Translations under genes and position numbers: made by a program
Part shown: in pieces, positions 44,974 to 53,536 of the stretch
Layout of the letters: every line of letters begins with the position of its first letter
How positions within the stretch are numbered: position 1 is the first letter of the stretch
The notes under the pieces: model-generated
Told to the model about the DNA's origin: nothing
Databases searched by the model: none
What the model saw: only the letters and a program-made list of their open reading frames with translations
Origin: SEAL01 sp032153715
GTDB taxonomy: Bacteria > Patescibacteriota > Saccharimonadia > Saccharimonadales > Saccharimonadaceae
Assembly (NCBI GenBank): GCA_032153715.1
Contig: JALDYR010000002.1
Coordinates: 124,001 to 188,000 of the forward strand
Direction of reading: 5' to 3'
Length of the DNA: 64,000 nt

Positions 44974-47742
44974 CTACCACCACGAGGTATAGAGAATGTC
45001 GTTGCCAGTGTAGAAGCTATCAGAGTAACCGCTGGCACGATCTGGATCGGTGCAGTCACGACCGCCTGAGTGGGAGCCGTCGACGGAACACATCATCGTG
45101 TAGGCGCGAAAGTTGCGTAGCATTTCGCTGTTTTCGAGGCATTTTTTGCCACTATACCAATCTTGGTCGTACGAACTACCTTCAGTAATCGACATATACG
45201 AAGCGGTCTGTTTGGTTTCGTAGATGTCGCCTTTATCATTGTCACTGATCGGCACGCCATTTTGGTCTTTGGTGGCACGGCGAGCTTGCTTCTCTTCTTC
45301 GGATAGCTCATCACGGCGTACGACCATCGCTGAACGGCCCCATGGGTCTTCGCGGTTAACGCAGTACGTCAGGTATTTTTCGTATTCGGTAAACTTGTTG
45401 GCTTTGCCGGTTTTTTTATCGATAAACTCGGCTTGATTCCCTTGACGTGCTTCACTGAGCTGACGGCTGACTTCGCCGGCATCACGCTCGCCGTCGGTAC
45501 GACCAAGCCGTTGCTGAATTTCTTGAACGCTCTTGTCAGATTCGTTCGGATGAGCCTTGGTCATGTAGTTGAGGACGTCGCCTACGTTGGCGCCAAGCTC
45601 TTGGCGGCTCATGCTGTAGCGCACGTTGCAGGCGACATCGGGGTTGATGCCAATGTTCCAGTATTCGGGCTCTTGGGCGGCAGTACACTGCCCCATGCGG
45701 TCGGCTTTAAAAGGGTTTGGCTGCAAGAAGTAGGCGGCGTTCGCGCTACTATTGAGGCTTGAGAGTGAGGATGGCAGAATGGCAAGCATGTTAGTAGCGG
45801 TCGAGAGGAATGGTAGGTCTTTGTCATAGACGACGCTGAGCGAGCGAACCAGCGAACCGGCAAACGAATACTTGTTCGAAATATCAAGCGGCGTCTTGCG
45901 GGCATCGTAACGGGCAATTTCTTCGATCTCGTTATTCACCTCAGTGCTGGCGAGTGAGTACTCGGTCATTGAAGCAATATCAGCGGGACGCATGCCGCGG
46001 GACATGGCCATGTCGCCAAGGATTACCCCGGTACCCGCAAACAAAGCATCGCTTGCGGCGACTCCTTTTGTGCCCGACGTAAAATCGCGCGCGATCTTGC
46101 TGGCGTATTGGGTAATGTAGGCGTTAAACTGATCGGCGACGTATGGCGTAATAATCGGTTCGTTGAGGCGGACGGCGGGATACATCAGGAAAAGGCCTTG
46201 GGGTGGCGGTGGACAGATGTGATTAATGGCGGGAATAGTGGCGGCGACGGCTGGCGCAGGCGCACCGCCGGCAATTGGGGTGGCGGCGGCCATGGCGAGT
46301 GCTGGACATTGACTTGGCTTGAGGCTACTTTTACTGGCAGTGGTCTGGCCTTTGAGGCAGTATTCACGTGGATTTGACGCAAAGTCGGCTGGCGGTTGCA
46401 GCAAGGCGCCAGGGTTAGCGGCGATACCGCCGGTTGCGGTGGCTGAAGCCATGATCTGCGCCCAAGCAGGCAGTAGTGCTGCGATGCTATCGATGACACC
46501 GAGGTAGTACTTTTGGCCAAACTCCGATGATTTCGCCCCCTCATCGTAGAGAATCGTGGTATACATGCTGCCGTCGCTCGCATTTTTCCCTTCGTATCCC
46601 CCCTTTGCGCCCCAGGCTAATTTGCCGGACAGGACATTGGCAGTGACTTCGTCGGCGAGTCCACTTTTAATTTGATCAGCGGCTTTTAGGTACTGCATCG
46701 CAAAGCGAGCCATGGTGTGTTCCTTGGCGGTTTTGGCTGAGTTGCCGACAACTTTACCAAAGGTGTAGTAGGCGCATTGCAGCTGCGTATAGGAGTTGGC
46801 CATTTCACCGATATTTTTCGCCACTTTGCTGAGCTGCGATTTGGCGTCATTGGTCTTTAAGGTATAAAGCCCAATTCCTGCCCTGCCCGCTTCGTCGATC
46901 TTTTCGCCATCACCTTTGAGTGACTCGTCAAAAGTTTTGTTCACTTCTTTTTCGGTAGTGCCATAGACTGTTGTGTTCTTAGTGAGGTCGAACTTATTTT
47001 TTATACGCGACTTGTAGCGTTCGTCCATAAAAAAGCTGGTCTTTGGATTAAAGACACTATTAACGAGACTCTTCATGGCTGTACTGCTACTAGCAAGGCG
47101 CTCAAAACTACTGCCGTCGGTCGCCACACCGGCGGCTTGCGGGAAGACTAGGCTCGACACCTTCCAACGGCTTTCTGGCTTGTCGTTATCGGGGTTGCTG
47201 TCATCAAGGTTGTCTTCTTGGACTTTTTGACCATTGACGATAAAACCAGCTCGCTCAAAGGCCTTCTTTTCATTACGGCTCATCGTACTGAGTTTGCAAG
47301 TAATGGAATCAGGTTCATTGCAGTTACTCTTGCCAATGCGATTGGCGAGCATCTTCTTATCGTAGGTATAGAGCGCGACGGTGGCGTCGGCCAGGTCGTT
47401 GGTGAACAGTTCTTTCATGTTGACCATGATAATGTTGGGCGCGAAAATCGTACTATAGCCTACGCCAAGCAGAAGTAGGCCAACAATAAAGCCAAAAGCT
47501 GATTTGTGGCGGATACTGCGAGACAGGCGCTGGGCGAGCGGGACCTTTTTAGGGGCTGGCTTGAGTGACTTGGACGGGGCGCCAGCATTGATTTCTTGCT
47601 CTTTAACGCTTTTAGTATCGCCTGGTTGTGTCGCCGCGTTAGCTTCGAGTGACTTGAGGTCTTTGCCAGTACGATTGAATTTGTGATCGTAGTCTTTATC
47701 AGCGGCGGTCGTGACGCGAGAGGGGGTGAAGTCGTCAGCCAT
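44974..47742 (-). CDS. Giant membrane protein, third paralogue without M23 domain
   Basis: A 922-residue protein with the same plan as the N-terminal ~800 residues of the two M23 giants: charged cytoplasmic start (1-70), a membrane helix (~80-100, AFGFIVGLLLLGVGYSTIFA), VNMKELFTNDLADATVALYTYDKK, a Cys-containing central domain, and a late region with the sequence DVACNVRYSMSRQEL like MFCNIRYGLSREEL in the 976-residue protein. It ends with an aromatic tail and lacks HxxxD and HLH peptidase motifs. It may have a structural role. It shares a stop/start overlap with the VirB6-like copy 2 gene. Confidence 0.7.
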   Translation of the reverse strand: MADDFTPSRVTTAADKDYDHKFNRTGKDLKSLEANAATQPGDTKSVKEQEINAGAPSKSLKPAPKKVPLAQRLSRSIRHKSAFGFIVGLLLLGVGYSTIFAPNIIMVNMKELFTNDLADATVALYTYDKKMLANRIGKSNCNEPDSITCKLSTMSRNEKKAFERAGFIVNGQKVQEDNLDDSNPDNDKPESRWKVSSLVFPQAAGVATDGSSFERLASSSTAMKSLVNSVFNPKTSFFMDERYKSRIKNKFDLTKNTTVYGTTEKEVNKTFDESLKGDGEKIDEAGRAGIGLYTLKTNDAKSQLSKVAKNIGEMANSYTQLQCAYYTFGKVVGNSAKTAKEHTMARFAMQYLKAADQIKSGLADEVTANVLSGKLAWGAKGGYEGKNASDGSMYTTILYDEGAKSSEFGQKYYLGVIDSIAALLPAWAQIMASATATGGIAANPGALLQPPADFASNPREYCLKGQTTASKSSLKPSQCPALAMAAATPIAGGAPAPAVAATIPAINHICPPPPQGLFLMYPAVRLNEPIITPYVADQFNAYITQYASKIARDFTSGTKGVAASDALFAGTGVILGDMAMSRGMRPADIASMTEYSLASTEVNNEIEEIARYDARKTPLDISNKYSFAGSLVRSLSVVYDKDLPFLSTATNMLAILPSSLSSLNSSANAAYFLQPNPFKADRMGQCTAAQEPEYWNIGINPDVACNVRYSMSRQELGANVGDVLNYMTKAHPNESDKSVQEIQQRLGRTDGERDAGEVSRQLSEARQGNQAEFIDKKTGKANKFTEYEKYLTYCVNREDPWGRSAMVVRRDELSEEEKQARRATKDQNGVPISDNDKGDIYETKQTASYMSITEGSSYDQDWYSGKKCLENSEMLRNFRAYTMMCSVDGSHSGGRDCTDPDRASGYSDSFYTGNDILYTSWW

Positions 47743-49745
47743 TATTGATCCTTATCTTGTTTGAGATCTCCCGCTATATCGTCGGCCGTTTGATCGGTAC
47801 TATATGAGTCAAGTTTTTGTTCGGCTTGTTCGAGAGCGCTGGCGGCATCAAAGATATATTTTTGCGCACGGGCTTTAGCTTTTTCCTGGATACCGGAAGT
47901 TGGTGGTCTAGTTGGGGCTGGGAGTGGACGGGCGGTTTCTTGCGGAAGCTGACTGTCGATTGGCGAACCACCTTCCATACGAACAGGAACGGGGACGGCA
48001 ATGATCTTTGGCGCAACTCCCCCGCCGCCACCTGTGTTGACGATAGTGTTTGCTGCTTGGGTTACTGACGGCGCCTTGAAGTCATTTGTCATGCCGCCAG
48101 CTGGTGCTGATTGGCTATTCGCGCCACCTGTCTGCTCTTTGCCGCCAGCAGTTCCAAATGAACGTTGTTGATCTTTGGATAGGGATTTCTTGTCATTCTT
48201 TTGTTTGGACTTATCATCTGGCTTGCCGTCATTCGCCCCGCCGTCAAGCGTGGCTTGCGCTGCGGCGAGTTGTAGGTCACCGTCACCGGCATTGAGGTTT
48301 GCTTTGGCGCTATTTAATTCTTCAAGTTTTTTAGCGGCATCAAGGGCGTCAGTCACATCTTGGTTTTGTTGGTCACCTGGCTTGTTTTTATTAAACATAT
48401 TTGAGAGCGCTGCACCAGGTGTCGATCGCTTTGCTGGATCACCTCCCTCAAGTGGTTTGGCGCTCGAGCCAAGTGAGGCGTTGCGACGGCGCCGGGTAAA
48501 GGCTGGTCGGCGTCCGCCAAAATTAGAGCCCATGAGCCCACTTCGCGCCGCAGGTGGCTGTGAATTTGCTTTGCCGGTAACTTTGGCTTTGAGCTTATCA
48601 GTGCCGTCATCTTTATTGCGACGACCCGCACTGGCTGTAACTTTGGAGCGTGCAGATCCGGCAACGGCCATGACACCCTTTAGGGCAAACCATACGCCGA
48701 GTAGTGGCAGGACGGCGGCGCCTGATGCAGCCAGGTCAGTTGTGGCGCTACCCGAGCCGCCGCTTTTAGTTTGGTAGTTATCATCTTGAACGCGGTAGTT
48801 TGTATTACCACCCGACCCGACATTGACGATCGTGGCGCTAACAATCTGCCCTGCCCCGAGAAGAAAAGCGATAATTGGATAGATTAAGAGGAGCTGGATC
48901 GATAGCCGTGTCCATTGCTGGAAATAGCGTTCAAGATTTGGCAGCAGGTAAGCGATAAATAGGAGCGGCGACGCAAGGACGAGCATAGCGACGATCACTT
49001 TACGCATAATTAATAGAACAAGACCGGCGGCACAGATTGCGGCAATTGACACGGTGACGGCCGCGACCGGGGCGAGCAGAATCCATACTGTGCCAGTTTT
49101 TGTCAGAATTGCCGAAGTAATATCAATGAGGATGCCGTCTTCAAAACCATTAGCGGCACTATCCAGCGACATAGTTGGCGTGCCAATTCGTTCTGCGATT
49201 CCCTTCATGACATTAATGATGGCGTCACCGGTAATATTTGATAGGTCGATAAAGACCACGCAGACATGATAAGAAATATTGACGAGGATTGCGCCGATAA
49301 TCAATCGCGGCAAGAGCCGCTTAATAGTGTAGCCGCCTGCATTGCGGCCAGTGATTTGTGAATAAATAATTACAATGAACACTAAGACAAAGATGACGTT
49401 CGCAATGTTGCGCATGACCTCCCAGGCGACATAAATGCCACTATCATTGGCGGCGACATCGTAATCAATGCGCAGGAAGTTTTGGTTAATAAAGGCAAAT
49501 CCATAATCAGCGAGTTTGGCGATTGAACGCATGACAGGACAAATCACCCAGCCAACCGTCTCGATGGCGCAGGTGGAAACGCCACTACTGTAGCCAGAAC
49601 TTAGGTCGCTTGGTGCTTGTGCGTGGGTGGTTGAGATTGGAACGGCAACTAAACTAATGAGTCCAAGAGAGGCAAAAGCCAATAAGAAGGCGCTTTTTGT
49701 CCGCCCCCCAGTGTCTTTGACACGACTAAGCCATTTTTTTAGCAT
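47742..49745 (-). CDS. VirB6/TrbL-like polytopic membrane protein, copy 2
   Basis: A 667-residue protein with a signal-like segment (~17-43), the Cys signature CAIETVGWVICPVMRSIAKLADYGF, and helices containing MRNIANVIFVLVFIVIIYSQITG and LLPRLIIGAILVNISYHVCVVF. These match the 701-residue copy nearly position by position. The C-terminal ~300 residues are hydrophilic, Gly/Ala/Lys/Pro rich and unlike the tail of copy 1. It is the first gene of the minus-strand secretion block, with a good promoter at 49758-49786. Both copies could form hetero-oligomeric pores. Confidence 0.8.
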   Translation of the reverse strand: MLKKWLSRVKDTGGRTKSAFLLAFASLGLISLVAVPISTTHAQAPSDLSSGYSSGVSTCAIETVGWVICPVMRSIAKLADYGFAFINQNFLRIDYDVAANDSGIYVAWEVMRNIANVIFVLVFIVIIYSQITGRNAGGYTIKRLLPRLIIGAILVNISYHVCVVFIDLSNITGDAIINVMKGIAERIGTPTMSLDSAANGFEDGILIDITSAILTKTGTVWILLAPVAAVTVSIAAICAAGLVLLIMRKVIVAMLVLASPLLFIAYLLPNLERYFQQWTRLSIQLLLIYPIIAFLLGAGQIVSATIVNVGSGGNTNYRVQDDNYQTKSGGSGSATTDLAASGAAVLPLLGVWFALKGVMAVAGSARSKVTASAGRRNKDDGTDKLKAKVTGKANSQPPAARSGLMGSNFGGRRPAFTRRRRNASLGSSAKPLEGGDPAKRSTPGAALSNMFNKNKPGDQQNQDVTDALDAAKKLEELNSAKANLNAGDGDLQLAAAQATLDGGANDGKPDDKSKQKNDKKSLSKDQQRSFGTAGGKEQTGGANSQSAPAGGMTNDFKAPSVTQAANTIVNTGGGGGVAPKIIAVPVPVRMEGGSPIDSQLPQETARPLPAPTRPPTSGIQEKAKARAQKYIFDAASALEQAEQKLDSYSTDQTADDIAGDLKQDKDQ

Positions 49746-49757
49746 AACTACTATTAA

Positions 49758-49786
49758 AGTATCTGTTATGGCGCCTGTACTGTCAA
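49758..49786 (-). promoter_or_regulatory. Promoter of the secretion block (VirB6-like copy 2)
   Basis: On the minus strand TTGACA (49781-49786), a 17-nt spacer and GATACT (49758-49763) lie 12 nt before the ATG at 49745. The leader is only about 6 nt. It is back to back with the pilin-like gene run. Confidence 0.7.
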
Positions 49787-49858
49787 TGTTTGATTCGCTA
49801 AAAATACCCCGAGAGCGCTTGTGTTCATAGAGGGGATATTGTATTTTATGTAGTAGAT

Positions 49859-50803
49859 ATGAAAATAAAACAAATAAAATTAATAGCCTTAATACTTGCC
49901 GTGCCTGTTATCTCGGTTCTTGCATCAACCTTGACGCCGCAAACGACGCTTGCGTATAAGTGTGTAGGTACAGCTACGGGTAGTTTTTATAACGAAGGTA
50001 AGGTGTATGATAACGATACAAATCCTTTGTATAAGAATTATGTTCAGAATCAGACATACCAAAACGGTTCTTGTGTAGTTACTGTTCCTGACGAGGAGTA
50101 TACTCCCTCTGGGAACTCAGGAAGTCAGAGTTGTGAAGGTGGCGACCCTTTGATTGATGGGAGGTGTTATACAATGCGCACCCTTAACACGACCACCGTT
50201 CCAATAAAGGGAAACGGCACTAATGCCGCAGCCGATGCGTGGGGCTGTGGTGCGGGAGATAAATATAACGCGAGCACACATACCTGTGATGAGCAGGATT
50301 GTGGATCTATCGTTGACCCATGTGAAAAGCATGCACCTAGCGAACGTGTCGCGGACGATTCTGATCCGGGTACAACACAGACAACGTACACCTGTACTGA
50401 TCGTACCGTGAATCCTCCAACTACCTATACTGTAGCAAAGGGTCAGAAGTGTAAGGACGGCTCAAACCCAGCAGCAACTGTCGGAGGCAGTGGTACGGGT
50501 ATTCAAGGCAGTTCAGGCTCTTGTGGCGGTGCTAAGACGAATTTGATCTCTTGTGATGGCAGCGGGGTCGATGCAATTGGTAACGTATTAAAAATGATCC
50601 TAACTATTATGAGTGTGGGTGTTGGAGTGCTTGCCGTGGGTGGTTTTGTCTACGCGGCAATCTTGTATGCAAGTGCCCAAGACAATGCAAGTCAGACCAA
50701 GAAGGCAATTGAAGTCGTGACAAATGTCGTGATTGGACTACTTCTCTACCTCTTTATGGTCGCAATCGTCAACTGGCTGGTGCCAGGAGGAGTAATTGGA
50801 TGA
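49859..50803 (+). CDS. Secreted Cys-rich protein with VirB2-like C-terminal helices
   Basis: A 314-residue protein. A signal peptide (~8-33) is followed by a Cys-rich extracytoplasmic domain of about 190 residues with over a dozen cysteines, unusual for this set. The C-terminal ~80 residues hold two helices (VLKMILTIMSVGVGVLAVGGFVYAAILY and VVTNVVIGLLLYLFMVAIVNWLV) around the short loop ASAQDNASQTKKA, which has the same shape as the pilin-like proteins that follow. It could be a tip or adhesin variant. It overlaps the next gene by 4 bp. Confidence 0.65.
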   Translation: MKIKQIKLIALILAVPVISVLASTLTPQTTLAYKCVGTATGSFYNEGKVYDNDTNPLYKNYVQNQTYQNGSCVVTVPDEEYTPSGNSGSQSCEGGDPLIDGRCYTMRTLNTTTVPIKGNGTNAAADAWGCGAGDKYNASTHTCDEQDCGSIVDPCEKHAPSERVADDSDPGTTQTTYTCTDRTVNPPTTYTVAKGQKCKDGSNPAATVGGSGTGIQGSSGSCGGAKTNLISCDGSGVDAIGNVLKMILTIMSVGVGVLAVGGFVYAAILYASAQDNASQTKKAIEVVTNVVIGLLLYLFMVAIVNWLVPGGVIG

Positions 50804-51258
50804 AAAAATTAATAGCTGCACTGTTTTTAGTCTTTGCGATGAGCGCGGCGTTATCGCCGGTCAGCGCGGATGTCGTCTCGGCGCAGTCACCGCCAACGCA
50901 ACAAAGTAGCGATCCATGTCATAAAGGGGGTATTTTAAATTTCCCTCGTTGGTATGACAATATCTGTGTCGACGGGCAGATCCAGTCGCCTAGCTCGCTT
51001 GATAATGGTGATGCGGGTAGTGGCCTGGGTAAGTTTATCTGGATTATCGTCCTTAACGTTATCAGCATGCTACTCTACCTCGTTGGCTACATCTCGCTCG
51101 CTTTTATAATTTGGGGTGGCTTTAAATATATCATTTCTGGCGATAATGCGAGTGGCACAGTGGCGGCACGTAAAACAATTCTGAATGCAGTAATTGGACT
51201 GATCATTTCAATTATGTCGGTTGGGCTGGTTAACTTTATTACAGGAGCAGTTAAATAA
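50800..51258 (+). CDS. VirB2-like pilin-like protein, 152 aa
   Basis: A signal peptide (1-27) is followed by a short domain with two Cys, then two helices (~75-112 and 125-150) around GGFKYIISGDNASGTVAARKTILNAVIGL. This helix-loop-helix with a charged loop and a conserved aromatic-Gly signature is the VirB2/TrbC pilin-like plan. It overlaps its neighbours by 4 bp and 1 bp (TAATG), showing a tightly coupled run. Confidence 0.75.
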   Translation: MKKLIAALFLVFAMSAALSPVSADVVSAQSPPTQQSSDPCHKGGILNFPRWYDNICVDGQIQSPSSLDNGDAGSGLGKFIWIIVLNVISMLLYLVGYISLAFIIWGGFKYIISGDNASGTVAARKTILNAVIGLIISIMSVGLVNFITGAVK

Positions 51259-51542
51259 TGAGTAATCAAATTCAAATCACGTCAAAGGATGTTGGCTTGC
51301 AGTCGGCGCCGCCAGCGATTGGCGACGCTCAAGTTTCTGATGTGCTTACGACGGTATATATTGCCGCCGGTATTGTTGCCGTGATCGTGATTATTATTGG
51401 AGGTATTCGCTATACAACCAGTAACGGCGATGCGGCAAATATTAAATCAGCGAAGAATACCATTTTATATTCAGTGGTTGGTCTGATCGTGATTATCATG
51501 GCAGCTTCTATCACTCAGTTCGTCATTCAGCAAACAACTTGA
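51258..51542 (+). CDS. VirB2-like pilin-like protein, 94 aa, no signal peptide
   Basis: The shortest member, 94 residues. It has no recognisable cleaved signal peptide; about 27 polar residues lead straight into helix 1, then the signature GGIRYTTSNGDAANIKSAKNTILYSVVGL and helix 2. The plan is that of VirB2/TrbC subunits. Lack of a signal peptide suggests that the N-terminus stays inside or is inserted by YidC. Confidence 0.75.
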   Translation: MSNQIQITSKDVGLQSAPPAIGDAQVSDVLTTVYIAAGIVAVIVIIIGGIRYTTSNGDAANIKSAKNTILYSVVGLIVIIMAASITQFVIQQTT

Positions 51543-51559
51543 TAAGTAAGGAGAAAAAT

Positions 51560-51928
51560 ATGAAACAGATAACAAAACTAGTAATGGTCGGTGTGGTACT
51601 TGCAGGCTTTGGCGCCGCTGTGGCTAGTGGGCAAAGTGCATCTGCAGTTGATGTATGGGGCGCATGTAGCGGCAATAGCAGTGCTGTTTGTAACTCAACT
51701 GGTGATCAAGCGGATGTTCTGATTAAAAATGTCATCAACGGTATTCTCTTTGTTTTAGGTATGATTGCTGTGATCATGATCGTCATTGGCGGTATTCGCT
51801 ACACAACTAGCAATGGCGACAGTGGACAAGTTAAGTCAGCTAAAGACACGATCCTTTATGCGGTTGTTGGACTTGTAGTGGCTATACTCGCCTTCGCGAT
51901 CGTTAACTTTGTAGTCGGTCTATTTTAA
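51560..51928 (+). CDS. VirB2-like pilin-like protein, 122 aa
   Basis: Start ATG 51560 is chosen because AAGGAG lies 8 nt upstream; a start at 51539 would place the ribosome site inside the gene. A signal peptide (1-32) precedes a two-Cys segment (WGACSGNSSAVC), helix 1, GGIRYTTSNGDSGQVKSAKDTILYAVVGL and helix 2. It is a close relative of the two flanking genes. Confidence 0.8.
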   Translation: MKQITKLVMVGVVLAGFGAAVASGQSASAVDVWGACSGNSSAVCNSTGDQADVLIKNVINGILFVLGMIAVIMIVIGGIRYTTSNGDSGQVKSAKDTILYAVVGLVVAILAFAIVNFVVGLF

Positions 51929-51943
51929 AGGAAAGGAACAGAT

Positions 51944-52336
51944 ATGCTAAAGAAAATAAAATTTACTGCCCTCTCGCTATTTGCTGTGTTAAGTTTGAGT
52001 GCGATCATTCCGCCGGCATTTGCACTGTCAACAGCACACGCTGCGACGGCGGCCGAATCAATCAAGCAAGGCAGCGACAAAGTGGGCGGCTCAGATAACA
52101 AAGTGACGCTTGAGCAAGGTATTAAGAATGTCGTGAACGTCCTCCTCTTTTTGATTGGTGCGATTGCGGTCATCATGATTATTATTGGTGGCCTTCGCTA
52201 CGTAACCAGCAATGGTGATGCAAGCGCTACGAAAGGCGCGAAAGATACGATCCTTTATGCGGTCATCGGTATTATTGTCGCTATTCTCGCGTACGCCATC
52301 GTCAACTTCGTTATCGACTCATTTGTCGGTAAGTAA
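51944..52336 (+). CDS. VirB2-like pilin-like protein, 130 aa
   Basis: A signal peptide (1-31, ending near AHAATA), a polar stretch, helix 1 (VVNVLLFLIGAIAVIMIIIGGLRYV), the loop TSNGDASATKGAKDTILYAVIG and helix 2. AAAGGA precedes the ATG. VirB2 subunits assemble with phospholipid into the extracellular pilus; whether these do is not shown by the sequence. Confidence 0.8.
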   Translation: MLKKIKFTALSLFAVLSLSAIIPPAFALSTAHAATAAESIKQGSDKVGGSDNKVTLEQGIKNVVNVLLFLIGAIAVIMIIIGGLRYVTSNGDASATKGAKDTILYAVIGIIVAILAYAIVNFVIDSFVGK

Positions 52337-52364
52337 GAGGCTTAACAAACTAACCCTACTCTGG

Positions 52365-52370
52365 TATAAC
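52365..52370 (+). promoter_or_regulatory. Extended -10 box before the last pilin-like gene
   Basis: TGG followed by TATAAC, with a leader of about 30 nt and GAAAGGA before ATG 52406. This allows the 142-residue gene to be expressed separately from the upstream run. Confidence 0.5.
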
Positions 52371-52405
52371 ATTAGTAGGACAATTCCAACGAAAGGAACA
52401 ACAGA

Positions 52406-52834
52406 ATGAAAAAAAATATTAAACAACTCATGATCGGTATGTTTGCGCTGCCAGTTATGATCCTTGGCGCCAGCTTGTTTACGGCAACGTTACAGCCAGC
52501 TCCGGCCGCGAGTGCGTTTGACCAAAGCCTTAGCGATGGTGCAAAGGCTGCTCAGGGTGATGACCAGACAGGCGATGCAGCATCCCTTTTCGGTGAGAAT
52601 GGTGAAGGTGGTATTTTTAATACAATTACCAATGTCCTTCTCTTCTTAATTGGTGCGATCAGCGTCATCATGCTTATTATCGGTGGTATCCGTTACGTCG
52701 TCTCAGGCGGTGACTCTGGAGCTGTGCAGAACGCGAAGAATACAATTCTCTACGCAATTGTCGGTATCATTGTGGCTATCCTTGCCTATGCGGTTGTCAA
52801 CTTCGTTATCTCAAGCTTTGCTGGCAACGAATAG
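52406..52834 (+). CDS. VirB2-like pilin-like protein, 142 aa
   Basis: A signal peptide (1-37, ending near AAASA) is followed by FDQSLSDGAKAAQG, then helix 1 (NVLLFLIGAISVIMLIIGGIRYV), the loop SGGDSGAVQNAKNTILYAIVG and helix 2. It is the closest relative of the separate 135-residue gene at 57187-57594, including the DGAKAAQG/DGANAAQG lead-in. Own promoter and terminator. Confidence 0.82.
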   Translation: MKKNIKQLMIGMFALPVMILGASLFTATLQPAPAASAFDQSLSDGAKAAQGDDQTGDAASLFGENGEGGIFNTITNVLLFLIGAISVIMLIIGGIRYVVSGGDSGAVQNAKNTILYAIVGIIVAILAYAVVNFVISSFAGNE

Positions 52835-52860
52835 ACAAGCTACACTCAGTTATCAAAACT

Positions 52861-52884
52861 CCCGTCCTTAGTGGCGGGTTTTTT
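52861..52884 (+). terminator. Terminator of the pilin-like gene run
   Basis: A 6-bp GC stem (52861-52866 with 52873-52878) is followed by six T residues. Confidence 0.75.
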
Positions 52885-52917
52885 GATGGGACGAACGACT
52901 GGCTGATTTTTCTCATC

Positions 52918-52953
52918 AAAAAAACGCTCCTTTCGGAACGCCTTTTTGATGTG
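52918..52953 (-). terminator. Terminator of the Hsp20 gene
   Basis: On the minus strand a GC-containing stem with a GAAA loop is embedded in longer pairing of A and T runs, ending in a T run just after the Hsp20 stop. Confidence 0.65.
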
Positions 52954-52967
52954 TTTTTGAAAAAAAA

Positions 52968-53429
52968 CTACAGAACTTGGATCTTCTTCGCTTGTTCTTG
53001 CTTGACCTTGCTAAAGCTGATAGCGAGAACACCGTCCTTGAGGACTGCTTCTACTTCATCTTCTTTTACTGCAACTGGTAGCGCAAGTGTGCGACTGAAT
53101 TCGCCCCAGTAGCATTCTTGAATGTGCCAGTTTGTTGCATCTGCATCATCACCGCTACTTAGGGTGCCGCTGATGGTAAGGATGCCGTCACTAATGCTGA
53201 CATCAAGCTCTTCCTTGTTAACTCCGGCGGTGCGTGCTTTTACAACAAGTTTTTCCTCTGTCTCGTAGACATCAACAGCAAGCTGTCCTGGGAAATCGTC
53301 ATCTGCAACATCACTGTCGTCAACAACTGGCGCTGGTGCCTCTTGTGACTGAGACAAATCGTCATCATTCAAAAAAGCCGCGGCTAGTTCATCTTCGATC
53401 AAAAGATCATCGTTTTGCTTTCGGGCCAT
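52968..53429 (-). CDS. Small heat shock protein, Hsp20/alpha-crystallin family
   Basis: From ATG 53429 the protein has 153 residues; GGAGG lies 5 nt upstream, so a GTG four codons earlier is rejected. An acidic N-terminal arm (1-50) precedes an alpha-crystallin domain (~53-150: LAVDVYETEEKLVVKARTAGVNKEELDVSISDGILTISG, and ECYWGEFSRTLALPVAVKEDEVEAVLKDGVLAI with the usual FxRxxxLP-like segment). It prevents aggregation of unfolded proteins without ATP. Confidence 0.9.
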   Translation of the reverse strand: MARKQNDDLLIEDELAAAFLNDDDLSQSQEAPAPVVDDSDVADDDFPGQLAVDVYETEEKLVVKARTAGVNKEELDVSISDGILTISGTLSSGDDADATNWHIQECYWGEFSRTLALPVAVKEDEVEAVLKDGVLAISFSKVKQEQAKKIQVL

Positions 53430-53496
53430 GGTATCCTCCACTTTTCTCTAGGCTCTATTGACAAATAGTCTTCTACAGTATAACCAATATGTGCGC

Positions 53497-53502
53497 TATA
53501 AT
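53497..53502 (+). promoter_or_regulatory. -10 box before the ComF-like gene
   Basis: TATAAT, 34 nt before ATG 53537. Confidence 0.45.
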
Positions 53503-53536
53503 CAATAAAACGGATGGGTAATACGTAAAAAACACA

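Noticed and set aside
48175..48777. A 200-residue plus-strand frame opposite VirB6-like copy 2
   Set aside because: It is the complement of a low-complexity Ala/Gly/Lys/Pro-rich tail and has no ribosome site or homologue.
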